The notes below the pieces were generated by a model. That model was given only the letters and a program-made list of their open reading frames with translations. It had not been told where the DNA came from and did not search any database. A stretch of 64,000 nucleotides of DNA from assembly GCA_029168955.1 (NCBI GenBank), contig JAPDOI010001203.1, positions 62,001 to 126,000 of the forward strand, written 5' to 3'. How positions within the stretch are numbered: the first letter of the stretch is position 1; each line of letters starts with the position of its first letter. The translations under genes and the position numbers were made by a program. This DNA comes from Aplectana chamaeleonis. Lineage: Eukaryota > Nematoda > Chromadorea > Rhabditida > Cosmocercidae. This document shows, piece after piece, positions 1-11,457 of this stretch.

Positions 1-192
1 TTCCGAATCTCGGATATCCGGTCGGATATCCGAAAAGGAGTGATTCGGATACTAAGTATACCCTCTACTACGGTAATCGACGCGTTCTCTGCCGGCCCAG
101 TATACATCATAGACCCCGTAAGCGACCTATGCATCACTGCCGCCACTAAAAACTCACCACCTGGTGTATCATGCATTAATGCGGCGGCCAGT

Positions 193-270
193 TCAGAAAG
201 GCGCGACGTCGCACGCACGCGTCACATCTTGAAACCAAATCAAGGCGCGTGCGTGCGGCGTAGCGCTGAA
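193..270. repeat. Imperfect GC-rich inverted repeat
   Basis: A left arm beginning TTCAGAAAGGCGCGACG and a right arm ending GCGTAGCGCTGAA are largely reverse-complementary around CGCACGCACGCG. The loop is about 25 nt and AT-rich. It resembles a small foldback or MITE remnant. No flanking target duplication was recognised. Confidence 0.45.
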
Positions 271-336
271 TGACTTTTGCTGCCGCTTGCATTTATGCTA
301 TTCCTGGACGGAGGAGTGGCGTGGTGGGTGGCGGAC

Positions 337-373
337 GATAAGTCATTACCGCCACTGGCGGTAATGACTTATC
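337..373. repeat. Perfect 18-bp inverted repeat with a 1-nt loop
   Basis: The arm GATAAGTCATTACCGCCA is followed by one C and then its exact reverse complement. It is not followed by a T-run and no gene ends here, so a bacterial-type terminator reading does not apply. It is probably the core of a small palindromic repeat. Confidence 0.8.
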
Positions 374-2229
374 ATGAGAGCCAGTAGAGAACCAATGGCG
401 GATCACGTTTGTGCCCTCCGTTTTGAACAGAGCTTACATATAACACTCTCCCTTCTGTCGTTCCATAATGCGATCACAGTCTTCCCATTGCAAAAGAGTG
501 TTCTACTCTAGCCGGAAGAAACTGAAGTGTTTTGAGCAGGTTCCGCTCTCTGCCATCTTTACCCTTTTATTCCGGAGTTTACCCACTAATCGACATCGAA
601 GGGGCTATCATCGTTTGCTAATGACTTCTTTGCTGGTTCTGACTGCTCCACACATGGTTTGCCAATCGATGGTTGTTGTGCTAACTGAAGCCGTCCAGTG
701 AACACAATTTTTTTCTATTTTTATTCACCAACGAACCTTCTTTTAGAAGGGAGGTTATGTATATGTTTGTCAGCAAAGTGCAATCATGTAGTTCCATCTG
801 AAATTTTTCTATTTCAAGCTTCAAATGTGTTCAGCGTATCTTCGAGATTTTCTTTTTTTTTGGTTTTCAAGGCGACTTGACAAAGCCCAATTGGGCGAAA
901 AACGTGCGTCCTCTTGTCACCCCACAAAGTCTACTTGAAATGTTTCTGTCCGTAGAAATATTGCAATATTTCGCTATGGATTGGGAATTGATGGCTTCAA
1001 AGTTTTCTTCTTGAAGATTTTTTTTTGAGTTGGTTGCTCATTGAAGACAAGGTTCGGCCACTTTCTGACATTTTCAAAGTTCAGGTTGGATTGGTCGGCT
1101 TGGCATCCCCGGCTCTCGCTGGGAGCCGATTTCAACTGTTGGCCGTGAAAGTGAAAAAAGCGTGGGCGACGGCTAAAAATGTGTTCCATGGTTGCTCTTT
1201 TCTCGGTCTCGTGATTCTTTTACTGAGGCTCATCTTGTTTCTAAAATAACTCAACGATGACCGTTTTTCTTGCAGTTTTCGCACGTTTCCTGGACTTTAC
1301 TGTGGCCTTCGCGTGGTTTGAGCGGAAAGTCTCGAAATCGGAATTCTGTCAGGACCCTACTTCGGAAAGTGCTAACCATTTTCTCATGTCATTATCTCTC
1401 TCGAGAAACCACAAGAAATCCGCACTTCCACCCTAAATTTCTCATTACCATTGGAGTCGCATAGTTCTTTTTCAGAAATGTTCTCTGCTGAAATAAACAT
1501 CTCGTTCTTGAAAGATTTCTGGGCATCGTTCTGGTGAAATTTGTTTATACATACCCGGCTCTGCAAGATCTAAGTAAGACCTCCCAAGTAGAGTACATAC
1601 GTCTCGAGAAGAAGCAAAAACTTATGAACCGTAAAGAATAACATGTTCGTCACCTTTGAGTTAGTTGCAACGCAAAGAACCCACAACCTCGTACGTGCTT
1701 TCTGCAGAAAACGAGAATTTTTGTGTTCAAGATTGCCAATAAGACGAAGAAAATGCGAAATCGCCCGGATTCAAAAAAAGCGTTACAGAAAACAATCTAC
1801 TGATTGACGTGGTATGTGTTTTGACAGAGCAGCTGAAAAACAGGCAGAAAAAGTCCTGCCCTTTTGCACAGCTTAATTAGACGACCCCGATTTTCGTCAT
1901 AGCAAGAAAGAGCTCCGCAAAAATAACCTGATAGCTAATTCATCTCATAAGTCACCATTTCCGTCCATGCCAACACGGGGCCAACATACTCTCATGTAGA
2001 CGAAGTGGTAGACGGCATCCCTATGGCCGCCATCTCAACATCTATGTACGTCGCTCAAGTGTATCAAAGAAGTCTAAGCGAATCGCGGGTGCTAGGGCAA
2101 CCACATGATCCTTTCTCAAAATGGCAGTACGAGGATTTCAGGATTTCTAAAAGAATGTCTACATAACGTGAAACTTTTCCTGCAGTATGTAGGATACCAA
2201 TGTGAATTAGTTGAGAAAACAGTTTATTC
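374..2229. other. Intergenic stretch, nothing supported
   Basis: AT-rich sequence with scattered short open frames under 80 codons. None has recognisable protein similarity or splice structure. No repeat with a second copy in the window was recognised. Confidence 0.4.
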
Positions 2230-2765
2230 CTATTCGTAATTTACCCAGCCTGTGACGTCCAATGGCAGCTGATGTGTGAATGTGTGGCCTCTGCAATGAT
2301 TTCTAGTTAACTTGTCCATGAATGTCTGCTGGCCGGAAGTCATCTCGCAGAGGAAATGTGCGCCGTCTTCAGCCGTAAACCCATCTTCGCACCGCAAGTA
2401 GGCACGAAAGTGACATCATGGCTGCAGGTGTCCTGACCTAGTGTTTCTTGTAACATCCTTATAATTCTTCGAAGGCAGCATAAAAGTTGTTTACATTGCC
2501 TTGCTGATGGCGTCGTACAAATCGCATCCCGTTAGAAGCCTGAAAAACTGTTTAACATTGCCGTACTCGGGCCGTAATCGGCTGCCGGGACCATTTTCTA
2601 CAATGCATGCCCCCTCGATACCTCTCATTGATACAGTTTCGATGCAAACAGCCACGAATCGACTTGGCATGGTTCTGTTGCTTACAACGACGTAAGCGTC
2701 CGCTCGCAAACCGCACGAGTCTATTAGCTTCGCTATCCGAACCAATTTGCCGTTAGCTCCTCTAT
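2230..2765 (-). pseudogene. Possible two-exon gene fragment, unrecognised product
   Basis: On the minus strand an open frame runs from about 2765 to 2495 with protein-like composition, including the stretches TMPSRFVAVCIETVSMRG and GPGSRLRPEYGNVKQFFRLL. It ends at a plausible donor (AT|GTAAAC, intron starting at 2494). A plausible acceptor (CCTGCAG) sits at 2422. From 2421 down to the stop at 2230-2232 there is a second coding-like frame with regularly spaced cysteines (YLRCEDGF, FLCEMTSG, RNHCRGHTF). The phase set by the donor enters that exon in the wrong frame. A one-base deletion near 2409-2413 would explain the mismatch, so I treat it as a pseudogene fragment or a local sequence error. 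The family is not recognised. There is no ATG at the 5' side, so an upstream exon would be needed. It could still be chance open frames. Confidence 0.35.
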
Positions 2766-5030
2766 CTCAACTGCGCGTGTGTGCTGCGGAGTGCCTCGTC
2801 CTCTGTCATTCCAGTACAAATCAACTCATTCTCTACGTTCGCATCGAGTTTTCGCTCATTTTTCTCGTTAGTTTCCTATACATGCGTTCTTCTCAAAGCG
2901 TTCGATTTATGTCAAAAGCCGATATCATTTCTAAGCTCGTACGATGCCTCCAAATAGAGAATGCCTTCAATTCTTCCTCACAGTTGACCAACTGGGTTGG
3001 TTAGATCAAATTTCAGCGTTTTATGTTTCTGAAAACATGAAAAAAGAAATGTTGAGCTATTACTCATTCAGAATCCATCTAGAGTCAAAACTTTTAATGT
3101 TAAAGAGTCGAGACTGCTTATTCGCCTTCATTCTTGCAGTTCTCAAGTCATTTCGATAAGGCCATCAGTTAGGCTTACACGGTGAAGCACTAGCCACCTC
3201 CAAGCGTCCGATTGCTAGGATGTGGTCGACTCTGCCAATTCGTGAAAGCTGAGCTTGGCTCGTTCTCATGTTATAGAAAAGAGGGAGACTTGCCCTGGGA
3301 AAGCTTGCCGCAGCTGTGCCGAGAAAGTACTGCGCTTCTCGATTGTGCCGCGAAAGCTGCGCTTTGGGACCACGGTGGATCCGCGATCATCACTGTGTCC
3401 AGACAAATGTGTTGCAGTGCCTTGCGCACCGACAACGGTGGGACACTGCCGCTTTGAAACCGCAACGGTTCCGTGCTGGAACCACGGCGGCCCCGCGATG
3501 GAGCATCAGCGAACCCGCGTCGACTAAATCCAGTGTCCCGTGTAGTAAAACGAGATTGTCACCGGTTAAATAACATAAGTTTGAGGTATATCCCGTGAAG
3601 GTATATCCCGTGAAGCCCAGAGGTAAATAACATGAATGCTATTACATAACGTCATAGCCCACAAACCACTGCGGTCTGTTGGAGCCCTGTGAGGTTGTTC
3701 CGTCGAGATATCCTACTTGCTCATGGTTTCTTCTTGCTTGGCGTCGCATGAAGCTTAGTGTTCTGCTGGAATTTACCAAATGCTAACCATGTTTCAACCT
3801 TGGGCACCAAAATCAGAAAAAAAACTCAGTGTCCATCAAGCGTAAACCAGTTCTGGAGCATGGTTATCGTATCGCGAATCCAAGGACTGCTGGGCCTGTT
3901 TCAGGATTTCAATCGTCAAAATCATTCTCAAGAAAGCTGTGATAATATGCTGCATCATCGAAGGTACCTGCCCAGTTTGTATCTCAAATTTTTGAAATTC
4001 GGGAATTTTTTTTTCCAGCAGTAACCATTTTACTCCACTTGCGAAAACACTTCTCTGAATAATATAGGACAATCCAATTTCTGCGTGATTCCATGCAGTT
4101 TTTGTTTTGCGAAACGAAGCCTCCAAACAAAAAGCGTCACTGGAGACCTCCCATGCGCACGGCGTTCAGCATTAGCCTAATTCTCGTATCCATTCACTAA
4201 TGCGAAACCCCGCTTAATCAAGTTTTCGCTTCACTCACTCAGTTACAGCGTCCGCGCAGAAAACCATTTGGGGCTTTTTCAACCAGTGTTTGAACAAAGT
4301 GAAGATAGTTGGCAAAGCTTGAGACCTCAACGTTGCGTATTCATAACGCTATAGGCTCGTGAAAACTGCTTCGTGGTCTGAATAGGCGTTTTCCCGGCGA
4401 TCATCTAACACGAGGAACAGAAGCGCACACAGCTGAAGCCAAATTATTTTTTATTCCGTGAGATCCTCGGTTCAGACATGGTATTGAAACCTTCCTGTTT
4501 TTAGAGAACTTTGGCAGCAGAAAGGCGTGAAAAGAATTGTGGAATCTAAAGTTGGGGGTGGGCTAAAACCAATTTAGCCGTTCAAATTTCCTACATTTTG
4601 TGCATTACACAAGGCACACCGGACAGACGTGAACAAAAGGAAGCCGAATGCTTTCTGGATTTTTGAGCGAGCTTTTCCAAACTTGACTGTTTTGGGTGGC
4701 CTTTATGACATATCACAACCTGGTGGGTCCACCTCTACAAAATTGTAAAAAATTGTTCACGGTTTTTTGCGCGTACGCTGCCTACTCAAGCATAGTTTCG
4801 TCTCCCACTTAGCCTTATTGCCTCAACATGTAACCGAGACATATGTAAGTGTTTGCACCCTATTAATAGAGAAAATCAAAATCACAATTAAGTGCAAACT
4901 TTCTCAGCACGGTGTCATTAGCGCCCTAGCCCAGTCCACATTAGAGTATGTCAACGAATATTCGGAAAAGGAACATTCGGCCGAATAAGCGAATAATCGA
5001 ATATTCGAATAATTCGATAATTCAGGAAAG
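2766..5030. other. Intergenic stretch with one dispersed repeat
   Basis: No gene supported. A GC-rich patch at 3240-3540 gives overlapping short open frames in several phases, which points to composition and not coding. A short direct duplication of GTATATCCCGTGAAG lies near 3590-3620. The only dispersed repeat recognised is at 4120-4200. Confidence 0.4.
4120..4200 (+). repeat. Dispersed repeat shared with 13048-13122
   Basis: The segment ending in GCGTTCAGCATTAGCCTAAT followed by TCTCGTATCCATTCACTA occurs almost identically at 13083-13122. Upstream both copies share AAAGCGTCACTG. Weaker similarity seems to continue on both sides (4760-4925 versus 13190-13300), suggesting an older, longer dispersed element. 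Confidence 0.6.
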
Positions 5031-5165
5031 TCAAATTTTTGAATAATTCGTTTATTCGACTATTCGGAGATGCCAATTTTTCGAGTAAATCGTTTATTCG
5101 ACTATTCGTCCGAGTCGATTTTTCGAATAATTTGTTTATTCGAATATTCGAAAGGCTCAATATGT
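5031..5165. repeat. 42-bp tandem repeat rich in TTATTCG
   Basis: The core GTTTATTCGACTATTCG recurs with TTTATTCG starting at 5051, 5093 and 5135, an exact 42-bp period over about three copies. Flanking sequence (4960-5030 and 5165-5225) holds more CGAATA/TATTCG inverted motifs. Because 42 is divisible by three, it produces repetitive 14-residue patterns in several frames. No coding role is inferred. Confidence 0.75.
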
Positions 5166-5478
5166 ATTCGAGTATTCGGCCGAATCAACGAATAACTGAT
5201 AAACGACCGAATAAACGATCAACAAAGGAATGGGAAGCAGAGTCTCCCATATTGCGGTGTAGTGAAATGTTTCCAACCAAACTGATAGAAAGTTAGGATA
5301 TAATCAGATCACTCCAATATTCAACGTGAGGTACAGTGCTACGGATAAGTACAACCTTCGAATCAGGTATCGTATGTTCGACCGAGGTTTTGATACATAT
5401 GGGGAAGGGTTTGTTTCTGTTTTCTGCTACGACGGAAACGTTGGATAACTCGGTATGACCCAAATTCCCCATCTTGCC

Positions 5479-5970
5479 TTAAAAGCAGTGTTCACGATAG
5501 AAGTCGTTTTTTCTGTTTTTCCGCCTATCTTTAAAACGGTCCCATGCTGATTTCACTGGTGTCCCTGGAATCGTACAAGACCCCTGAAAACGGAGTTATG
5601 GCCCCTCGAAATTCAGCCAGGGAAGCATTGTGGACGAGTTTTCTGAGGCTTGTAACTCCCGTTTTTTGCAGCCGATGTGTGCGAGCTGACCTGAGTAAAG
5701 AGAGACGTTGAAAATGAAGGGAAGAACGAGGCTAATGATTGGAAACCATCGCTCATTTCACGATCTCGAGCATTCATTTGTTCACGTCAGTGGGCGTGCG
5801 TTGCGCTTTTGGGGTTTACCTTGCGCTCGAAGTGGCAACTTCGGGCTCTTTTGGAGCTTTTCCTGGCTCGTTTTCATGCGTTCTTTCGACGTTAACGTTG
5901 CAGATTACCCTCCACTACCCATTCCTAGTGGAAGCTGAAACACGTTTTTTATCGTGAACACTGCCTTTAA
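5479..5970. mobile_element. TTAA-bounded MITE-like element, subfamily 1A
   Basis: Begins TTAAAAGCAGTGTTCACGAT and ends with the inverted terminus ATCGTGAACACTGCCTTTAA, giving a 492-bp non-coding element with short terminal inverted repeats and TTAA at each edge. The interior contains GAATGAAGGGAAGAACG-like and GGAAACCATCGCTCA motifs shared with 7539-8028 and 39581-40050. TTAA edges are typical of piggyBac-type insertion, but no transposase is present and the superfamily is an inference. Confidence 0.75.
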
Positions 5971-7538
5971 GCAACATAGAAATGCCTCACGACTGTCGAC
6001 AGAATTTATCAAGTTCACGGGCATTTTTATGGAATTTGTTTAGAGTGATGCTATTTATCCACTTTCCCGGTGGACGTCACCTGCTTTCTGACGAAAAAAC
6101 CCAGGTTAGTTCCCTTGAGACCTGTGTGTAGTTACTTCTCGAAGAAGCTGTGCACCTTCTGCAATTTTTTTCTCGAAAACTTTACTTACAAGCGATCGGA
6201 TCACCACAGGGCCTTGATGAGGCTTTTCGAAAGTGTCCTTATTCGCTTGCTCTTTATGGCATGCGTCGAAAGAACTATGAAAATCCGATTATGTCTGTCA
6301 AAATAAGGCTACTTATATTTGGAGGCAGTATTCACGAGATGAATTCTTATTAGCGATTCATCAAGTCGATATTTTGTTAAGCGAAATGGGCTCCGTGGTG
6401 AGTGAATAGTGAAACCTAGAGCCGTAGTTCTGATGGAAGCTTTTCGAGTCGGTTCAAGCAGTTTTTTCTTCGAAACTGTAGCTTAATCACAAAAACCTCT
6501 GTCTTTTCTCTTTTCTATAAGAAGAAACCTGAGATCTTAAATCAAATGGAACAAAAGCTTTGAATTCGGCCTGGAAAGCCAATATTTTGTTGGAGTGATC
6601 ATAAATTTGCAGTGATGATGAATTTGCATGTAAAGCCTAGCTTGCTTGGCTGAGTCCGGGCGTAGAAAGCAGCGAAGCGGTCGTCAAAATATAAGAGTGA
6701 CCTTTTTTATCACTGAAGGAAGCTTATGGATATTTACAAATGACGGAAATAACAAAAGGACATTGCATCTTCAAAACTCGTTATCAGTCCCTCTCCTGAT
6801 AACACTATGTGGGCCTTTCTTTTGACATCAATGAAACTGGAGCGAATTGTGTGACCGAAAAACTTGATACTGTTTTTTTTCTGTACGCTACTTCTCTTCT
6901 GCAGCCAACTAGAATGGAGAATTTGTCGAAATGCAACAGTTTCGTTCGAACTCTGAGGATTCTGAACACACTCGAAAGCTAACGATGTTTCCTTTTCTTC
7001 TCCATTCTGAAGATTTGAGAGCGAACACCGGTGAGGAAGAAAAAACATCGTTTTAAAGATGCACGTCTACTTACGTATCTGCTTCAGCGCTTAGCCACTA
7101 TGCTATATCCTAAGGCTCTGCCAATAGGGAGCGATAATTTTGGGGAACGTCGTCAGGTGGTACTCTCAAGTAGGGGACAAGCCGTCTGATCACCAGCGAA
7201 AGGAGTGGTGACCTGTCTAAGCAAAAGGAACAGAACAGCGTAGCTGTCATTCTAAGTACAAAGACCACAGAAGAATGAGAAACGAAAATCATATGAATCG
7301 CAGCCGTGCATGATTCTTCCGCCTCATCAGAACGGGTCTGCAAAGTCAATCTCTAACACCTGATTCCTTTTGTGCTTAGAAAAGCGGGTTTTGATAACAA
7401 AACTCTTTTCAGAACCTCTGGGATTGTACGGTCGGCCGACCAAGAGTTAAGCAGACTGTGGTTACTCTTTCTCAAGAGGCCCAGCTTGCGTTTCTGTTCC
7501 ATTATGGGAGCAGATACGGTCAGGCCTTTCAGTGTAAC
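5971..7538. other. Intergenic stretch, nothing supported
   Basis: AT-rich sequence. A 104-codon minus-strand frame at 6734-7048 shows no recognisable similarity and no splice context. No second copy of any part was noticed within the window. Confidence 0.4.
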
Positions 7539-8028
7539 TTAAAGGCACTGTTCGCGATAAAAATCGCTTTTCAGTTTTTTCGCCTATCTTGAAACCGGTT
7601 CCATTCTGATTCCAATGATGCTTCTGGAATCGTACGAGACCTGGGAATGGAATTATGGTACCTTAAAAATTGAGCCAGGGAAAATGGTGGACGAGTTGTC
7701 CGAGGCTTGTAACTTCCGTCTTTTGCAGCCAATGTGAGCGAGCTGACCTGAGTAAAGAGAGAAGTTGAGAATGAAGGGAAGAACGGGACTTTTGATCGGA
7801 AACCATCGCTCAACTCACAATTTCGAGTGTTCCTTTGTTCACGTCGAGGGGCGGGAAGAGGCGGCACTTGCCCACAATGGCGGAGTTTTCCCACTTTTCT
7901 AAGCCGTTTTGCGGCTCCTGGGTAGCTTTTCGGCCCGTTTTTTCGACGCTGATCCGCTTCTGAGAGCTACGAGAAGCGTTTGTCATGGACAATTCGAGGA
8001 TGAAGTTTATCGCGAACAGCGCCTTTAA
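7539..8028. mobile_element. TTAA-bounded MITE-like element, subfamily 1A
   Basis: Starts TTAAAGGCACTGTTCGCGAT and ends CGCGAACAGCGCCTTTAA, with TTAA at both edges (490 bp). The inside matches 5479-5970 in the same orientation, including the segment around 7760-7840 with GGAAACCATCGCTCA. Non-coding. Confidence 0.75.
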
Positions 8029-9310
8029 AGGCATCGTACACGATGAAAACCATATATTAGTTGTTCATGTTTTTTTAAATTTTGGCCTCTTTAGTGAACG
8101 AAAATGTTCATTTGTAAAGAAAAATTAATCGGAACACATTGTAAAGATGAATTTGAATTTCGCGCCAAAATTGTGTTTGAGGTTTCTCTGCATTTGGAGA
8201 CTTGGTCACACCCATTTTCGAAGTTATTCTGAATGTAAAGTTTGTACCATGAATTTCTTCCACGTTGTTCGACGGTCACATCGACCTTCAACGAAAAAGT
8301 GTGAGATGACCAACCCAGGAAGGCTAGATTATCGACCCCACAGCAGTTTTCAGGTGGCCATAACATTTGAGGGGAGCATTTTCGGCATTGCCTTCGACCA
8401 CTCTTCTTTTGCAGTTCTCTTCTTCCATGTGTAATCTTTTTTTCCCGACTCCGAAGTTCTGCATCTTGTTAAATGTGGGTATTTAGTATGTTACGTGAAG
8501 TTTTCAACAACTTTAGAAGCCAACAGAGGCCAATTTTCTACATCTTTTGAACACCTCCTGCGACTAACTGGGGATCGCCCACTAATTTCACAAGGAATTC
8601 CAAAAACAAAATTCTGCCCGGACCCTGCCTAATAGCAGCTATGCATAGCCCCGTCAAAATGTGGGTCTCTTCTCTGACTCTGTTGGAAAGCTAAAACGTT
8701 TATTAGACTCGAATTCAGCATCCTTACTAACCTTTCAGCAGGAAGAACTCTCTGACCTCCTAGAAATATAGGGTGTCTTGTATATACCCCTTCTATCATT
8801 TAAAAATTTATCCCGTCGGGATATGTGCGTGTCCAATCCCCTTTTTCTAGTCTTTTATTTTCTATGGAACTCTCCCTCAAAAGCTCCCAATTTTGGGTCG
8901 AATAATTGTTTTGAATTGAGTTTTGGACAGACACGTTCTCAAGTTTTACGAAATATGCGCCACGTAGTCGCCTACGGCAATTCTTCCTATTTCCCTCATG
9001 TGTGCTGGAGGACTGTTCAAATGGTGTCATTAGAAAGCTAAAGTCCTTGGACCCTCTACTAAAAAAAAGGAGAGCAAGTTGTCGAAATACAGACGTGGTC
9101 TTTGTCAAATTCAGGGTACCCACATTTTCGATATTTTTTGCGTTCCCTGAAGAAATCTTAGCGGAGAACTCCGTGGTCAAGTGTCGTTGAGGATTCTTCA
9201 TCAAATTCTGTACTTTTCCTTGATTTTGAAGAAACTCGATAATCGGTTAATTTTATAAATTTTTGAGAAGGGTTGTGAAATGTGTGCAGATCGTCAGAGG
9301 CGCATATGCA
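8029..9310. other. Intergenic stretch, nothing supported
   Basis: Overlapping short open frames on both strands, up to 134 codons at 8800-9204 minus, without recognisable domains. I see no gene and no repeat with a clear partner here. Confidence 0.35.
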
Positions 9311-9716
9311 TTAAAGGCACAGGCCAACCTCATAATCGATTTCTCGTATTCTTGCGTATCTTTGAGAAAACTTCACGCTGATCAAAATGGTGTCTCCAGA
9401 ATCGCTCAGAACTCACTACGAACGGAGTTACGGCTTCTCAAAAATTTCAATTTTGAACGGCTAGAAGTTGGCGGACGAGGTGTCTCGAGCCCGTGTTTTC
9501 TCGTAATTCGCAGCCATCGTTCTGAAATAGGCCGCAATATAAAGCCAGACAGGAAAGAAATCGAAGAACATAGGTTTCGAAAAAATCATTCGTGCGTCTC
9601 TTTCCTAATTGAGGTCGGGAACCTGGCAGTGGACGTTACCCATTCTTTCTCTCAAGGGGCGTGGTCGACTTTTTCCTAGCTTTTTCTCGCTTATTTGAGC
9701 GAATTGAAATTTCGCG
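9311..9716. mobile_element. Partial TTAA-type MITE, family 3
   Basis: Begins TTAAAGGCACAGGCCAACCT. Internal sequence (TTCACGCTGATC, ACTACGAACGGAGTTACGGC, GGACGAGGTGTCTC) matches the complete family 3 copy at 45204-45685. No right terminus was found, so this copy appears truncated where the GC-rich repeat at 9726 begins. Confidence 0.55.
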
Positions 9717-9725
9717 CTCAGGCGC

Positions 9726-10027
9726 TATTCATACTACTCAGCGCCAGCGCGGCACGCGCGTGCCGCGCTGGCGTGGCGTTTGTGTATGAATACTTTCTAC
9801 GCGCGTGACGCGCGTTCCGCGCTTGCGGAGAATATGAATACTCCAGCGGCGACGCCATGGCGGAGCTGTGAAGCTGGAGTGAATGAGACGATCGATAAAT
9901 AATATCAGTTGATGAAAACGCCAAGGCGTTCTAGGTGGTAGTATGAATACTGCAGCGGTGACGCCATGGCGGAGCGGGCGGAGCGTGACGCGCGTGACGC
10001 GCGGGCGGGGCGTCAAGCCATTCATAC
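9726..10027. repeat. GC-rich compound repeat with a 32-bp perfect palindrome
   Basis: Several units share TATGAATACT and CGCCATGGCGGAG motifs, alternating with CpG-rich blocks such as GCGTGACGCGCG. The interval 9742-9773 is a perfect 32-bp palindrome centred on GGCACGCGCGTGCC. CATTCATAC-type motifs lie in inverted orientation at both ends. The contrast with the AT-rich surroundings is strong. Overlapping open frames here are composition artefacts. Confidence 0.65.
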
Positions 10028-10128
10028 AAAAACGCCACGAAGGTTGCTATTTTGAACACCGTCCAGGCCCAAAGTTGAAATTTGATAACTTGCTCTCGTG
10101 TTCTTTTAACAACGGGTTCAAGGACTTC

Positions 10129-10282
10129 GGGACAGGGTCTCTCTACACACCAAGGGAGGTGATGTCTAGCCTTTGCGGCTTTAATTCCACTCGAGACCGC
10201 TTCGCTCGCATTAAAAGGCGTGACGTGTCGAACTGCGAAAACGGGACAACTCCTCCCCATGTGTGTAGAGAGCCCCTGTCCC
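10129..10282. mobile_element. 154-bp MITE with a 9-10 bp target duplication
   Basis: Terminal inverted repeats GGGACAGGGTCTCTCTACAC (left) and its near-exact complement (right, one mismatch) bound 154 bp. CAAGGACTTC occurs directly on both sides (10119-10128 and 10282-10291, so 9-10 bp depending on the boundary). A 9-bp duplication with a GGG terminus is typical of Mutator-like elements. The duplication is seen in the sequence; the superfamily is inferred. Confidence 0.75.
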
Positions 10283-10616
10283 AAGGACTTCAGCTGTGAT
10301 ACGTTTTGAAGTGAGCACCCTCTGCTTTAGAATGAACCAACGGGATCAGTTGTCCACGGCCACATGCGGGAAGGAAGAGTAATTACCAGAGCCGACTTTG
10401 CGAAAAATTCTACTCTGAAAATTTTTTTACTCACCATTCGTTTCAAAAACCGTTCTGCGCTACGAAAAGTTATACATTTTGAGAGAGAGAGGCTTGATGA
10501 GATTTACAAACATACAACAGGGTGATTATCGACGCACTTATGTAGTCGCGATAAGATCCTAACCTTTTGTCATCATATTTGGAAAGCACGCTGCATATAC
10601 TTCAGTTCCGTGATCC

Positions 10617-10754
10617 CGTTCAGTCCTCATTATCACAATCGTAGAAGCGAAGCGGTTGTTTTTAAAAAATTCAACTATGAAAATGAAGAAATCATTCTCA
10701 AGACAACCGCTTCGCTTCTACGATTGTGATAATGAGACTTCGCGGACTGAACGC
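10617..10754. repeat. Foldback repeat with perfect 33-bp arms
   Basis: Arms at 10627-10659 and 10703-10735 are exact reverse complements (containing CGTAGAAGCGAAGCGGTTGT) separated by 43 nt. Outer flanks CGTTCAGTC/GACTGAACG are also inverted. No coding content. It is likely a small foldback transposable element. Confidence 0.75.
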
Positions 10755-10966
10755 GATTGTGGAGCTCAATCATAATCTTATGGTTATCTCTTAATTTCTT
10801 CTGCATTTTAGTGCATTTGTTTTTCGATGATTGGAAGTTGGAAATCGAAAGGCCAGAAACCACCGGCTATCGGTGGATCGGGAATCGGAGGTTCTCTGAT
10901 CGCCATGTAGTTTGAAGTTATATAGGAAGCTATTTACCAGCAAGATAAATACGATAGTACTTTGCC

Positions 10967-11457
10967 TTAAAGGCACAGGACACCCAAAAAATAAGTTTCG
11001 AGATTTCATGTTTATATTGGAGAGAGTCACACGCTGATCACAGTGGTGTCTCTGAAATCGTCCAAGACCACCTTTAAACAGAGTTATGGCTCTTCAAAGA
11101 TGCCTACATTTTGAGGGTGAAAAATTGGTGGACGAGTTGTCTCAGGCCTGTATTTCTCTTCATTCGCAATCGTTGCGCGAGAGCGAGCCAGTATAAGGAG
11201 ACAACCCGACAGTGGACTGAAGAATGATGACTTGTTGAACTCATTCATCCATCGAGCCGCTATCGAGTTCGAAAGTCTGCTAGGGGGTCGGGCCTGTGGT
11301 GGTGAGCGAAGGGGGTCGGGCCTGTGGTGGTCGCTTATATCTCGCTTTTTTGGAGGAATCGAGATCTCGCATTTGGCACGTGTTATAGAGGAGGGGTCTT
11401 CTACACAATTACATGTGAATCTCAAAATTCATATGTGAGGGTGTACTGTGGCTTTAA
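10967..11457. mobile_element. TTAA-bounded MITE-like element, family 2
   Basis: Begins TTAAAGGCACAGGACACCC and ends GTGTACTGTGGCTTTAA (491 bp, TTAA edges). The interior (GGAGAGAGTCAC, TGGACGAGTTGTCTC, GGGGGTCGGGCCTGTGG) matches 51053-51516 in the same orientation and 51953-52396 in reverse. A direct duplication of GGGGGTCGGGCCTGTGGTGG occurs within it near 11285-11330. Non-coding. Confidence 0.7.

Noticed and set aside
337..373. Rho-independent terminator reading of the perfect hairpin
   Set aside because: There is no T-run after the stem, no adjacent gene, and the organism is eukaryotic.
9738..10299. Several GC-rich overlapping frames on both strands
   Set aside because: They fall in the GC-rich palindromic repeat and the adjoining MITE, where stop codons are rare by composition.
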